64,000 nucleotides of DNA, from assembly GCA_963976795.1 (NCBI GenBank), contig CAXBLT010000001.1, positions 290,611-354,610 on the forward strand. The letters run 5' to 3'. Below, piece by piece: positions 26,564-35,515 of this stretch; position 1 is the stretch's first letter; each line of letters opens with the position of its first letter. The notes under the pieces were generated by a model. It saw only the letters and a list, made by a program, of their open reading frames with translations, searched no databases and had not been told where the DNA came from. The position numbers were made by a program, and so were the translations under genes. The stretch is from UBA7359 sp963976795. GTDB lineage: Bacteria; Pseudomonadota; Gammaproteobacteria; Eutrophobiales; Eutrophobiaceae.

Positions 26564-27844
26564 TTAATTTTCCCATAGTAACGGGGATATTCTTTTAGGC
26601 TTAGGCCAGATAAGATGGCATGCATCAGGCTTTTTTATTTCACTAGTATCTTTTATTAAAGCATGAATTAACGCCACTAACTTCTTATCATCCAGGCATG
26701 TTGTTCTTCCAATATTCGGATAAAAGCTACCTCCTCTAACTAGCACCTCATCTATATATTCTGCTGATTCGATAATTGGGACGCCTTCGCAATATAAATC
26801 ATCCATAACAGCACTTCCATTCGGTAAAAATGCTGCAATTACTGTTTTAGCCAATAACTGCGGGTGAGCATTAGTTATATGAATGTCTAACGCGGGAAAT
26901 TGTTTAATATCTTCTAATAACTCATTAATGTCACAAATAACATGCGGCTTTAATAACACTACAAGTTCTTTCTGCGCAGACAAGGCCGAAAGTATAGATA
27001 AAAATTTACGGTGACAACTATCTGATTCTTTCAAGTCTGCTAAAGAATGATTTCCTGGATAAAAAACAGCAACGCTTTTTTTCCCGCATAAATCAATTTT
27101 AGAACCGTTAATATCAATAAATGGTTCATTAATGAATATGTCATTTAGATACTTAGTCCACATAGGAAACCTACGGGATGAACCGCACACAACCATAGAC
27201 GAACTCGTAAATAATGACTCATAATGTATTTGCTTAGGATGAAATACTAAATGGCGGTCTCCTTGTAAACGTCGATGTACTCCACGTTGATCAACAATTG
27301 GCTCTTTATTTCTAACCCAAAAATGGTTCGCTAAGGCTTCGCTGATTGGATAAGATAAGGCAGAAAAAGTAACAACAGCTCCTCCACCTCTATGAACCAT
27401 ATTCACAAGCAGCCAAACAGGAAAGGCTGATAACTCCCCTCGATAAAATAGTAGTGTTTTATTTTTTAAAAGATCATATAAATTTATCAACAGTCTTAAA
27501 ATAGAATAAACTCTTTTCACTTTTGACTGTTTAATTCCTGTCCCACCATAGAATAAAAAGTCTATATCCCCTATTTTTCTCATCGCATTCCATATGATGT
27601 AATTATTTTTTACTGATGTAATACTTTCTTTTCTCAAAAATAAAAATTTAATTCGAATACCTTTATTTTCTTCCTTTATCTCCATAATAACAGGCAAGAT
27701 AGAATCTATGGCTATAAGCTTATCACTTAATAAAATAATTATTTGATCTGGAGAACCGGCTAATATAGCTGTTTTTGATATTCGTGTATTAACATCATGA
27801 ATCCATAATGAATCATACAATGTATTTATACTATTTTTATTCAC
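26564..27844 (-). CDS. Unknown protein, GT-B/polysaccharide-biosynthesis-like
   Basis: A 426-residue protein of unknown function that starts with GTG at 27844, with only a weak GGTGA upstream. Two alternating alpha/beta halves are suggested. VVLLKPHVICDINEL near 300 and AFLPNGSAVMDDLYCEGVPIIE near 340-360 resemble the donor half of CDP-glycerol-transferase-like and capsule-synthesis proteins, where KPH and a later Gly-Ser-Glu region line the nucleotide cleft. Its stop is 1 nt from the Gfo/Idh start, so translation is coupled. A 237-bp gap lies upstream, which suggests that a new transcription or recombination unit starts here. It may be a nonulosonic acid transferase. Confidence 0.45.
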   Translation of the reverse strand: MNKNSINTLYDSLWIHDVNTRISKTAILAGSPDQIIILLSDKLIAIDSILPVIMEIKEENKGIRIKFLFLRKESITSVKNNYIIWNAMRKIGDIDFLFYGGTGIKQSKVKRVYSILRLLINLYDLLKNKTLLFYRGELSAFPVWLLVNMVHRGGGAVVTFSALSYPISEALANHFWVRNKEPIVDQRGVHRRLQGDRHLVFHPKQIHYESLFTSSSMVVCGSSRRFPMWTKYLNDIFINEPFIDINGSKIDLCGKKSVAVFYPGNHSLADLKESDSCHRKFLSILSALSAQKELVVLLKPHVICDINELLEDIKQFPALDIHITNAHPQLLAKTVIAAFLPNGSAVMDDLYCEGVPIIESAEYIDEVLVRGGSFYPNIGRTTCLDDKKLVALIHALIKDTSEIKKPDACHLIWPKPKRISPLLWEN

Positions 27845-27853
27845 TTATAGAAT

Positions 27854-27958
27854 TCACCGTAATTCATTTATTATTTTGATCATAGAGCTCAATCTCTCCT
27901 GCATTACTATTAAATCAATGGGATCATGTTCTGGATAGCATGCTTGGACTTTAATGTA
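27854..27958 (-). pseudogene. Possible remnant of a deleted gene's C-terminus
   Basis: In the 237-bp gap a 34-codon open frame ends at a TGA only 9 nt before the GTG of the next gene. It reads as an amphipathic, protein-like tail (YPEHDPIDLIVMQERLSS, then a KIINEL ending) with no credible start. An AGGAGA lies inside it. It could be the end of a decayed gene or simply chance. Confidence 0.25.
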
Positions 27959-28081
27959 TTAACAAATTACACGGACAACAAGAGCATATATATGCAGGGC
28001 CTGTTGGCTACGAAAAATATTTTCTTGATATACTTATATCATTAGATCTATAGAAGAGGTCTATATGAATTTATTAAGGTT

Positions 28082-29257
28082 TTATTCCCATACTACACTT
28101 TTAAGCTTCCATCCTTCTTTTGTTTTGTTCCAAACATGTTCACCGCGCCAAAAGTCAATAATTTCTTCAAATTGCCCTTCAGTTAACCCTGTATATTCAA
28201 GAAACTCTTTAAAGTGAAGATTCGGAAACTCTCCATCGTATCTTTTCACTAAAGCAACAGCTTCTTCTCTACTGATTTTCCCATCTCTAATTTCATGAGC
28301 AGAATCTGAAGTAGCTCGACCAATACCAAATTTAATATACATTAAAAAATAATGGAATCCGTCAATACGATCATCAATACTTGCATATTTTGAATAAGTA
28401 CCTTCAGTTCTCTCATCATTAGCTTGAAAACCTGTATGTTCAGCACAGTAATAATAATTTTCTTGGGGATCCCAATATTTATAGTAACTCATCCAATGTA
28501 CTTCCGTTTTATTTTCTTTAATTCTTTCAATATTTGGAGGTAAATATCCATGAATGTCATTTTTCGTAATACCATGCTCTAACCAAAATTCTGGAGGAAG
28601 CCCAGAGAAGAAATGCCGATTATGTGACTCAACGGGACGACAAGGTACATTGGCATATTGAAGATCTCCTCCATACTCTGCTTCACCATTTTCCCCTGCC
28701 ATTATCAGCTTGATTCCATGTTGGATAGCAGTACGTAGCGGAAAATTCACTTGTCCATAAATAAATGGTTGGAAAGGATCACCTAAATGAATAAAGGCCA
28801 ACCGAGTCATCAATCTGTGTACTTTACCATTTGCCGTTCCCAATATATGGTCAAAACCACTATTGATAAATGACTGTAAGTTTTTCCAGCCTATATCAGT
28901 ATAAACGTGTGGTGCCCAAGTTACAGTTAATGGATTCATTCCATACTGATACTTCAATTGATGCGCTACAAAACTACTATCCTTTCCACCGCTACAAGGA
29001 ACTAATACATCGTGGCTACCATCTGTACTACGAAATCGGTTACACAATTCTTGTAATTCTTTTTCTCTGTCACTCCAATTTACGCCTCTCTTATAATCAT
29101 TATATCTACAAGGCCCACAAATTCCTTCTTCATCAAAAACAATCCTTGGCCTTTGATTTGAAATTGTACATCTCTTACAAAAAAGAATTTCTTTGGGAAG
29201 ATTGTATTTTTCACTAATATTAATTTTAGCTGGAAATTCTAGTTTATGATTTTTCAT
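28082..29257 (-). CDS. wbuX: N-acetyl sugar amidotransferase WbuX/WbpG family, copy 2
   Basis: A 391-residue member of the WbuX/WbpG/PseA family, which turns an N-acetyl group on a sugar into an acetimidoyl (acetamidino) group using ammonia. The ATP PP-loop is VPCSGGKDSSFVA near residue 88. Zinc-ribbon-like cysteines lie in FCKRCTISNQRP and GICGPCRYND. AGENGEAEYGG near 197 is family-typical. In P. aeruginosa and E. coli O-antigen loci ammonia comes from HisH-like and HisF-like partners, which are encoded immediately upstream. Another paralogue lies on the far side of those partners, so two different N-acetyl groups may be modified. Confidence 0.9.
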   Translation of the reverse strand: MKNHKLEFPAKINISEKYNLPKEILFCKRCTISNQRPRIVFDEEGICGPCRYNDYKRGVNWSDREKELQELCNRFRSTDGSHDVLVPCSGGKDSSFVAHQLKYQYGMNPLTVTWAPHVYTDIGWKNLQSFINSGFDHILGTANGKVHRLMTRLAFIHLGDPFQPFIYGQVNFPLRTAIQHGIKLIMAGENGEAEYGGDLQYANVPCRPVESHNRHFFSGLPPEFWLEHGITKNDIHGYLPPNIERIKENKTEVHWMSYYKYWDPQENYYYCAEHTGFQANDERTEGTYSKYASIDDRIDGFHYFLMYIKFGIGRATSDSAHEIRDGKISREEAVALVKRYDGEFPNLHFKEFLEYTGLTEGQFEEIIDFWRGEHVWNKTKEGWKLKSVVWE

Positions 29258-29293
29258 TAAGTTTTTTCCTTATTTGAATAGCAATAAAATAAG

Positions 29294-29935
29294 TTACAGA
29301 GACGCGAAATTTTTAAGAAATTGTAATCCAACCGGGCCACTCTTCTCTGGATGAAACTGACATCCAAAACAATCATTCCTACCAATAACTGCCGGTATTC
29401 GATAACCGTTATAATCTACACCGGCTAGAACATTAGCTTCATCAGTCGGAATGCCCATATAAGAGTGAACAAAGTACGTTGAATCCCCATCATCTATGCC
29501 TTTAAAGAATTCGTAATTTATGTTTTTTTGTTTAGATATTGATAATGCATTCCAGCCCACATGTGGAACCTTATGAGGTCCTTCGATCAAGGGTGTTGTA
29601 GGAATTCGAGTAACATTTCCTGAAATAATATCAAGACCTGCATGGGAGCCAAACTCTTCACTGGCACTTAACATAAGCTGCATACCAACACAAATACCTA
29701 AGAATGGCTTTTTATCATTTATAAATTCGATAATTACTTTATTTAAATCCTTACTCCTCAACTCTTTTGCTGCATCACCAAATGCACCTACACCAGGTAG
29801 TATCAATCTATTAGCGTTAAGAACCTCACTTGGTTTTGATGCGAGTGAGACTTCAATATTTAGATGATCAAAAGCAGAGATAACGCTTCGAAGATTCCCT
29901 ATTCCATAATCAATAATTGTGACAGCTGTATGCAT
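29294..29935 (-). CDS. wbuY: HisH-like glutaminase WbuY
   Basis: A 213-residue class I glutamine amidotransferase of the HisH type. The nucleophile elbow GICVGMQLML (Cys near 82) and the CQFHPEKSG His-Glu pair near 194 complete the triad. The frame is open to 29956, but the ATG at 29935 overlaps the upstream HisF-like stop in TAATG, giving HTAVTIIDYGIGNL as expected for HisH. Its place between two WbuX genes and beside a HisF-like gene shows that it feeds ammonia to sugar amidation and not to histidine synthesis; no other his gene is near. Confidence 0.9.
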   Translation of the reverse strand: MHTAVTIIDYGIGNLRSVISAFDHLNIEVSLASKPSEVLNANRLILPGVGAFGDAAKELRSKDLNKVIIEFINDKKPFLGICVGMQLMLSASEEFGSHAGLDIISGNVTRIPTTPLIEGPHKVPHVGWNALSISKQKNINYEFFKGIDDGDSTYFVHSYMGIPTDEANVLAGVDYNGYRIPAVIGRNDCFGCQFHPEKSGPVGLQFLKNFASL

Positions 29936-30696
29936 TAAAAGTCCCTTACTGCACAACCATGAGCCTTAGCAACATTCCGAATTTCGGGAATAGTTAATCG
30001 TCCATAATGCAATACATCAGCCATTGCCACCGCATCTGCTTTACCTGTATCAACCACGTCGCAAAAATCATTTGTTGAACCCATTCCCCCACTAGCAATT
30101 ACAGGAACAGTAACACTCGTTGAGACTGCCTTTGTAAGTTCAACATCAAACCCTCGTCTTGTTCCCTCCATATCAATTGAGGTTAATAAAATTTCTCCAA
30201 CTCCTCTATTCGTAGCTTCTGCCACCCATTCAAGAACATTTTTACCGGTTTTTTCTCTTCCATTATCTGTATAAACTTCCCAGCATCCCTCTGATATTTT
30301 CTTTGCCTCTACAGAAAGTACAAGACATTGAGAGCCAAACCTACTTGCAATCTCTGATAATAATTCTGGTCTACTTACTGCAGCTGTATTAACAGCAACC
30401 TTATCTGCTCCAGAGCGAAGTAGATTATCCACATCTGATATAGTTCTGACACCACCCCCAACAGTAAACGGTATAAACACATTGTTTGTAGTGTACTTCA
30501 CAATATCCGATAAGTTATTACGTCCATATAAACTTGCAACTACATCCATATAGATTAATTCATCCGCACCCTGTTCATAATATTGTCGTGCATATTCCTG
30601 GGGGTCCCCAATTACACGAAGCCCTTCAAGATGAACTCCTTTAATTAAATTTGGACCCTTAATATCCAAACGCGCGATAAGTCTTAAATTAGACAT
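29935..30696 (-). CDS. wbuZ: HisF-like ammonia-channel protein WbuZ
   Basis: A 253-residue HisF-type TIM barrel, matching the glycan-amidation subgroup WbuZ. It keeps the first catalytic Asp region (ARLDIKG) and both phosphate-binding glycine regions (FTVGGGVRTI, VIASGGMGST). However, the Asp of the canonical V.ID motif is Glu here (LVLSVEAKK, about 130), and the Asp of TS.D.DGT is also Glu (TSIDMEGTRRG, about 176). Both changes fall at positions tied to cyclase chemistry, as expected if only ammonia channelling is kept. Its stop overlaps the wbuY start by 1 nt. Confidence 0.88.
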   Translation of the reverse strand: MSNLRLIARLDIKGPNLIKGVHLEGLRVIGDPQEYARQYYEQGADELIYMDVVASLYGRNNLSDIVKYTTNNVFIPFTVGGGVRTISDVDNLLRSGADKVAVNTAAVSRPELLSEIASRFGSQCLVLSVEAKKISEGCWEVYTDNGREKTGKNVLEWVAEATNRGVGEILLTSIDMEGTRRGFDVELTKAVSTSVTVPVIASGGMGSTNDFCDVVDTGKADAVAMADVLHYGRLTIPEIRNVAKAHGCAVRDF

Positions 30697-30703
30697 GTTC
30701 TAA

Positions 30704-32023
30704 TTAAATGTTTGTCACTTGCCCTTGTCTTAAAACCCATTCTCCTTGTTTATTACACCATAGATGAGGTGAACGAAAACGATCCGCAATAGAAAACAAG
30801 TATTCTTTAGTCATTTTTGCATGACTAAAGTTATTGAATGCTTTTGGAAACTCTTCTTCATTTATAGAAAGATATTTAAGAATCTCTTTTTCAAATCTAT
30901 CGGGGTATTCACCATCAAACTTCTGAACAAGAGCAACACCTTCTTCTCGTGTAATTTCACCCGATCTGATTTCTTGTGCTGCATCATATGTTGCACGACC
31001 GATTCCAAATTTAATATATGTACAGTAATAATGAATGTCATCAATCTTGTCATCAATACTATTATACTTGCTGTACGTTCCTTGAGTCCTTTCAGGCGAA
31101 GCTATAAAGCTACTGTTTTCTACCGCATAGTAATATGAACCTTGTGGATGCCATTTTAAATAATAACCTAAATAGTGGACATCAACTTCTCTTTCAGAAA
31201 GCTGATTTGCATCAGCAGGAAGATATGGTCTTAAATCAGTCAACTCCATTCCATATTCAGAAATTAATTCATCGACTGAAACACCACCAATAAACAGATT
31301 CGCATGATCTGGAGAGGCATAATATTGCCAATCGCGCTTGGCTTTTTCACTGCTTGCTAAAGGATTGCCATATTCAGCTTCATTTTCCCCATAAAAAATC
31401 AAAGGTATATTGAAATTTAATGCCAACTTCGGAGCAAGACTTTTTTGTCCTAACATGAAAACATGAAATGGATGAAATATGTTTTCAACTGACAATCGTG
31501 TCAAGAGTCTATGTGTTTTTGGGTTTGGAGTATGGAGAAAATTATCAAACCCTGCTGCTATCCATGAATTAAAATTATTCCATCCCCAGTCAGTATACAT
31601 ATTTGGCGCCCATGTGACTGTCAAGGGATGCATTCCATATTCATATTTAAGTTTATGTGCAGTATAAAAACTATCTTTACCACCTGAGCCTGGTACTAAA
31701 CAATCATATTGCCCATCCGTTCTACGATGCTTATCACATAGCTCTCGTAACTCTTTTTCACGCAGTTTCCAATCAATTTCTTTTCTTTTACGCTCTGCAA
31801 CCTGACATGCATCGCAGATCCCTTTATCATCAAATTGAATTGTGTCTTTCTTGCTGTCTCGATTATGTTTAAATTCAACAGCAGAATTTGGCCGCTGATT
31901 AGATATCACACATGTTTTACAATATTTAACTTTATCCGGAAGCCCATACCAGGCTGATGGGTCTTTCACATCAGCACCATATGTTGCTTCATCTATTTCA
32001 ATATTAGTGTTTTTCACTTTCAT
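30704..32023 (-). CDS. wbuX: N-acetyl sugar amidotransferase WbuX/WbpG family, copy 1
   Basis: This 439-residue protein is the longer paralogue of the 28082-29257 gene. The PP-loop is VPGSGGKDSFYTA near 116. Cysteine pairs lie in YCKTCVISNQRP and GICDACQVAE, and FYGENEAEYGN is present. Extra length lies in the N-terminal region and in a segment after the PP-loop domain. It overlaps the LegF stop by 20 nt and is 7 bp from wbuZ, so legF-wbuX-wbuZ-wbuY-wbuX reads as one unit. It probably forms the acetamidino group on a legionaminic-type sugar, as PtmG/PseA-type enzymes do in Campylobacter. Confidence 0.9.
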   Translation of the reverse strand: MKVKNTNIEIDEATYGADVKDPSAWYGLPDKVKYCKTCVISNQRPNSAVEFKHNRDSKKDTIQFDDKGICDACQVAERKRKEIDWKLREKELRELCDKHRRTDGQYDCLVPGSGGKDSFYTAHKLKYEYGMHPLTVTWAPNMYTDWGWNNFNSWIAAGFDNFLHTPNPKTHRLLTRLSVENIFHPFHVFMLGQKSLAPKLALNFNIPLIFYGENEAEYGNPLASSEKAKRDWQYYASPDHANLFIGGVSVDELISEYGMELTDLRPYLPADANQLSEREVDVHYLGYYLKWHPQGSYYYAVENSSFIASPERTQGTYSKYNSIDDKIDDIHYYCTYIKFGIGRATYDAAQEIRSGEITREEGVALVQKFDGEYPDRFEKEILKYLSINEEEFPKAFNNFSHAKMTKEYLFSIADRFRSPHLWCNKQGEWVLRQGQVTNI

Positions 32024-32717
32024 TATTCCTCATTGATAATATTGTATTAACCATAATTAAATCTAACTCTTCATCAACATCTATTGATCTTTCAGACGGC
32101 ATAACATAAGAGAGTGTTTTTTCACAAATAAAACTATTTTGTTCTAACAACCAGTTACAATCAGCAATATAAACTGCCCCATTTAACTGATAGACTGGCG
32201 GCAAATCTTGCCTGCGATACGCTTGTATTTCAGGACGAATCGACAAAGAATTTAACAAACCACTATCTTCACGTTCATACATCCAATACGGACTTTTCGA
32301 TACTTTTGATACTGAGACACAAGCAGGGGCATTGTTTTTCACACACATACTCACTACCTTATCAATATCTTCAGAACTTCGAAGGGGAGATGTGGGCTGA
32401 AGTAACACGACATAGTCATGTGCTTTTCCACATTCTCGAATCGCATGACACACTACATCAATCGTTGAAGCTGTATCAGTAGCTAAATCATCTGGCCTAG
32501 CAAATGGAACTTCACAACCAAGTTCAGTTGCTACACCCATTAATTCTTGATCTTCTGACGAAAAGATTACTCTATCAATATATTGCGCATTTTTAGCTGC
32601 ATCAATAGTCCATTCTATTAAAGGTTTCCCTCCTACATTCCGAAGGTTTTTTCTTTTAACTCCTTTTGATCCGCCGCGCGCAGGAATCACAGCTAAAATA
32701 GTTTTCCCGTTAATCAT
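32004..32717 (-). CDS. legF: CMP-legionaminic acid synthetase-like (LegF)
   Basis: A 237-residue CMP-nonulosonate synthetase. The ATG at 32717 is chosen: it overlaps the upstream stop in ATGATTAA and starts just before TILAVIPARGGSKGVKRKN, the CTP-binding motif. An open frame to 32858 is only read-through of the neighbour. Other motifs are VIFSSEDQE, RPDDLATDTASTID and LLQPTSPLRSSEDID. It follows legI, neuD and ptmE-like genes, so it very likely activates legionaminic acid or a close isomer with CTP. Confidence 0.88.
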   Translation of the reverse strand: MINGKTILAVIPARGGSKGVKRKNLRNVGGKPLIEWTIDAAKNAQYIDRVIFSSEDQELMGVATELGCEVPFARPDDLATDTASTIDVVCHAIRECGKAHDYVVLLQPTSPLRSSEDIDKVVSMCVKNNAPACVSVSKVSKSPYWMYEREDSGLLNSLSIRPEIQAYRRQDLPPVYQLNGAVYIADCNWLLEQNSFICEKTLSYVMPSERSIDVDEELDLIMVNTILSMRNNESEKH

Positions 32718-33765
32718 TTGAGTAGACTTCATTAAACTCATCGTTAGCACGAGCATAATCGTCAATTTGTCCGATATCGATCCAATATTCACGTATGGGA
32801 AAAACTGATACACGTGCAGAAGTTTTTTGTACCGATTTAAAAAGATCGGGCATGTCATACTTAACTCGTTTTGGAATTAGTGAAAAAACTTCAGGATTAA
32901 TAAGATAGATACCCGCGTTAACAAAAAAACTATGTGTTGGTTTCTCTTGAATTTCAACAAACTTATGATTATCAACTTCAACTACACCATAAGGGACTTG
33001 ATGGTCATACTCTCTAACACACATTGTCGCAGTTGAGTTATTCTCCCGATGAAATTTTAAAATATTACTGAACTCGATATTAGTTAAAATATCACCATTC
33101 ATTACAAATATTTCCTTGTCTATTTTTTCTGGCAATAGTGACAAAGCTCCAGCAGTACCTAAGGGCTGTTCTTCATGAATATACCTAATTTCAGCACCGA
33201 ATTTTTCACCATCTCCAAAATAATCAGAAACCATTTTTGCTTTATAATTTAATGAAATATAAAACTTGTTAAAACCTTGCTCAACCAAATTACGTATACA
33301 AGTTTCCAATATAGGACGGCCACCAACATTTAATAACGGTTTTGGCATATCATTCGTTAAAGGTTTCAATCTACTTCCCAAACCACCGGCCATAATAACC
33401 AGCCAGTTATCATAAGTCGGCGTTTCTAAAATATCTTCTAACGTTTCGATTCCTACGAGTTTATGATCATCGTCAACTATCAACATATGTCGAAAATGCT
33501 TCTTGCGCATCACGGAAAGTATTTCTTTACGATCAGATGAAATATGCATGGTATACGGAGATTTATTCATTATTTCTTTAACAGCAGCCTCCAAACTGAC
33601 ACCTGTTAATAAGCCTCTTCTAACATCGCCATCAGTGACAACACCTTTAAGAGAATCATTTCCCGAAAGAACAACCGCAATTTGCAAGTGTGACTTCTCA
33701 AGTGTAGTAATGGCATCAATAACCGTTGAATCACTTTTTATTATTATATCTTTTAATTCTCTCAT
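32710..33765 (-). CDS. ptmE: PtmE-like nucleotidyltransferase with CBS pair
   Basis: A 351-residue protein with an N-terminal pair of CBS domains (about 5-120) and a C-terminal sugar nucleotidyltransferase domain. The latter shows WLVIMAGGLGSRLKPLTNDMPKPLL near 121-145, the pyrophosphorylase signature, and VMNGDILTN near 218. Campylobacter PtmE has this architecture and makes the GDP-linked glucosamine precursor of legionaminic acid. Its presence next to LegI, LegG, LegB and LegC therefore points to the GDP-sugar route. It overlaps legF by 8 nt and lies 8 bp from the NeuD-like gene. Confidence 0.85.
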   Translation of the reverse strand: MRELKDIIIKSDSTVIDAITTLEKSHLQIAVVLSGNDSLKGVVTDGDVRRGLLTGVSLEAAVKEIMNKSPYTMHISSDRKEILSVMRKKHFRHMLIVDDDHKLVGIETLEDILETPTYDNWLVIMAGGLGSRLKPLTNDMPKPLLNVGGRPILETCIRNLVEQGFNKFYISLNYKAKMVSDYFGDGEKFGAEIRYIHEEQPLGTAGALSLLPEKIDKEIFVMNGDILTNIEFSNILKFHRENNSTATMCVREYDHQVPYGVVEVDNHKFVEIQEKPTHSFFVNAGIYLINPEVFSLIPKRVKYDMPDLFKSVQKTSARVSVFPIREYWIDIGQIDDYARANDEFNEVYSND

Positions 33766-33773
33766 GCTAATTA

Positions 33774-34424
33774 TTACGCCATTTTAACTTTCACTTCTGT
33801 TCTGACTTTGCTGTTTGATATAACATCCTCAGTAATCAAGCACCCTGCCCCAATATGACAATTTTCCCCTATATTAACTCCTTGAATAACAGTAGCCCCC
33901 GTACCTATATGCGTGCCAGCACCTATCGTCACACCACCAGAGACAGTTACTCCTGGTGCTAAATGTACATGGTTGTTAATAGTACAATCATGGTCAACTG
34001 AGACTTTTGTGTTGATTATAACATTATCACCTACGCTCAAATTCGGCTGTAATATTGAACCTGCGAAGATTTGCACACCATCACCAAGGCGCACACTTTT
34101 TGAAACATAGGAAAATGGATGTATTATATTGATGAATGAAAACTTTAAATTTTTAAATTTAGTATATATCTCAATGCGTTTTCTCAAACTATTAACTGAA
34201 CCAATACCATTTACTAAATAAGTTTTATCGCGAGATGCTTTTTTAGAAACTAATTCTGCTTCGCTAATATAATTAAGTGATTTATGGACTGTATGATTAT
34301 TTAGATCATTCGTGCAAATAGTAATATTCTTTATATTAAGCTCATCCAACAAATCAGCTATTACTGAAGCATGACCTCCATTGCCAAGTACAATAATATT
34401 TTTATTTTCATAGCTTATAGTCAT
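33774..34424 (-). CDS. legH: NeuD/LegH-like sugar acetyltransferase
   Basis: A 216-residue acetyltransferase of the NeuD/PglD type. An N-terminal Rossmann half begins with NIIVLGNGGHASVIADLL, and a C-terminal left-handed beta-helix of hexapeptide repeats runs from about 95 to 210 (SVDHDCTINNHVHLAPGV, GAGTHIGTGATVIQGVNIG). The ATG at 34424 overlaps the LegI stop as ATGA; the longer frame to 34520 lies inside legI. It probably N-acetylates the 4-amino sugar made by LegC, though O-acetylation of the nonulosonate is also possible for this family. Confidence 0.87.
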   Translation of the reverse strand: MTISYENKNIIVLGNGGHASVIADLLDELNIKNITICTNDLNNHTVHKSLNYISEAELVSKKASRDKTYLVNGIGSVNSLRKRIEIYTKFKNLKFSFINIIHPFSYVSKSVRLGDGVQIFAGSILQPNLSVGDNVIINTKVSVDHDCTINNHVHLAPGVTVSGGVTIGAGTHIGTGATVIQGVNIGENCHIGAGCLITEDVISNSKVRTEVKVKMA

Positions 34425-35515
34425 AGCTCGAACGGATCGTTTGTTTTGTACTCTTTCTTTGAAACTGTTCCCAGTATTTCCCAATAATACATTGGAGACA
34501 GATACTTTGCCGGGCGACATGCTTTTATGTCATCTTCCTTGATCACCTGTCCTTTTTTTATATTTGTTGCGGCATATAAGGATTTTCTTGCTATACCTAT
34601 ATTTTTCAATTCACTAATTGATGGTTTTTTATCATAACATCCTAATGACTGCTCAATGATTCGCACTGAATTAACCATGCTTTTAAATTCGTCAGGCTCT
34701 ATAGACGCAAGATGGTCAGGGCCTTCAAGTTTTTTATCTAGTGTCAAATGTTTTTCGATTACGCCAACACCTAATGCAGCTGCAGCAGTAGCCACAGCAA
34801 TTCCATTGCTATGATCGGAAAGACCTATTGTGTTCTTATATTCATTCTTAAGTGTAGAGATTACATTTAGATTAATATCTTCATATGGCGCTGGATATTC
34901 AGTTGTACAGTGCATCAAAACAACTTTATCTATACTTGTGTCGTCAGGTGTATATTTTTCAAAATCAGTAGTTTCGAGCATGGGTAGAGGATTTTCATCA
35001 TTATATCCCTTTTGAATAATACATAACGCACTATTTATCTCATCAAGAGTAGACATTCCTGATGACAGTATTATAGGTAACTTTGATTTTGCAGAAGCAT
35101 ATAGCAATGGCGCATTTGTAATATCACCAGAACTAATTTTAATCGTTCTTAACCCTGTTTTTAGTAGCATACCTAGACTTTCAAGATCAAAAGGTGTCGA
35201 CATGAATTCAATACCTTTAGAATCGCAGTAGTCTATCAACTTGTAATGAGCAGCTTCATCAAGTTCGTATTTTTTTAACATTTGATACTGGCTTTCTACA
35301 TCACCAGTTAATTTGACCTGATATTCTGCCTTAGGCGCACTTTCAAGTGACAATAGTTCAGTTCTATAACTTTGAAATTTTACCGCATCAGCACCAGCGT
35401 CCACCGCCGCATCTATCAGTTGATAAGCCATGTTTAAATCGCCGTTATGATTAACACCCGCCTCAGCGATAATTTTAATGTTTCCATAACTTGCATGTTC
35501 CACTTTGTTAATCAT
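34421..35515 (-). CDS. legI: Legionaminic acid synthase LegI (NeuB family)
   Basis: A 364-residue NeuB-type synthase that condenses a 6-carbon diaminosugar with phosphoenolpyruvate. The N-terminal TIM barrel starts at IKIIAEAGVNHNGDLNMAYQLI and contains KISSGDITNAPLL and LMHCTTEYPAP (about 196). GLSDHSNG, then EKHLTLDKKLEGPDH, follow. The last about 60 residues form the antifreeze-like SAF domain (ARKSLYAATNIKKGQVIKED). It overlaps legG by 1 nt and the acetyltransferase gene by 4 nt. The neighbouring LegB, LegC and LegG favour legionaminic over sialic or pseudaminic acid. Confidence 0.93.
   Translation of the reverse strand: MINKVEHASYGNIKIIAEAGVNHNGDLNMAYQLIDAAVDAGADAVKFQSYRTELLSLESAPKAEYQVKLTGDVESQYQMLKKYELDEAAHYKLIDYCDSKGIEFMSTPFDLESLGMLLKTGLRTIKISSGDITNAPLLYASAKSKLPIILSSGMSTLDEINSALCIIQKGYNDENPLPMLETTDFEKYTPDDTSIDKVVLMHCTTEYPAPYEDINLNVISTLKNEYKNTIGLSDHSNGIAVATAAAALGVGVIEKHLTLDKKLEGPDHLASIEPDEFKSMVNSVRIIEQSLGCYDKKPSISELKNIGIARKSLYAATNIKKGQVIKEDDIKACRPAKYLSPMYYWEILGTVSKKEYKTNDPFEL

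Noticed and set aside
29294..30696. Histidine biosynthesis genes hisH and hisF
   Set aside because: They lie between two sugar amidotransferase genes, no other his gene is near, and the HisF-like protein has changed catalytic residues; the WbuY/WbuZ role fits better.
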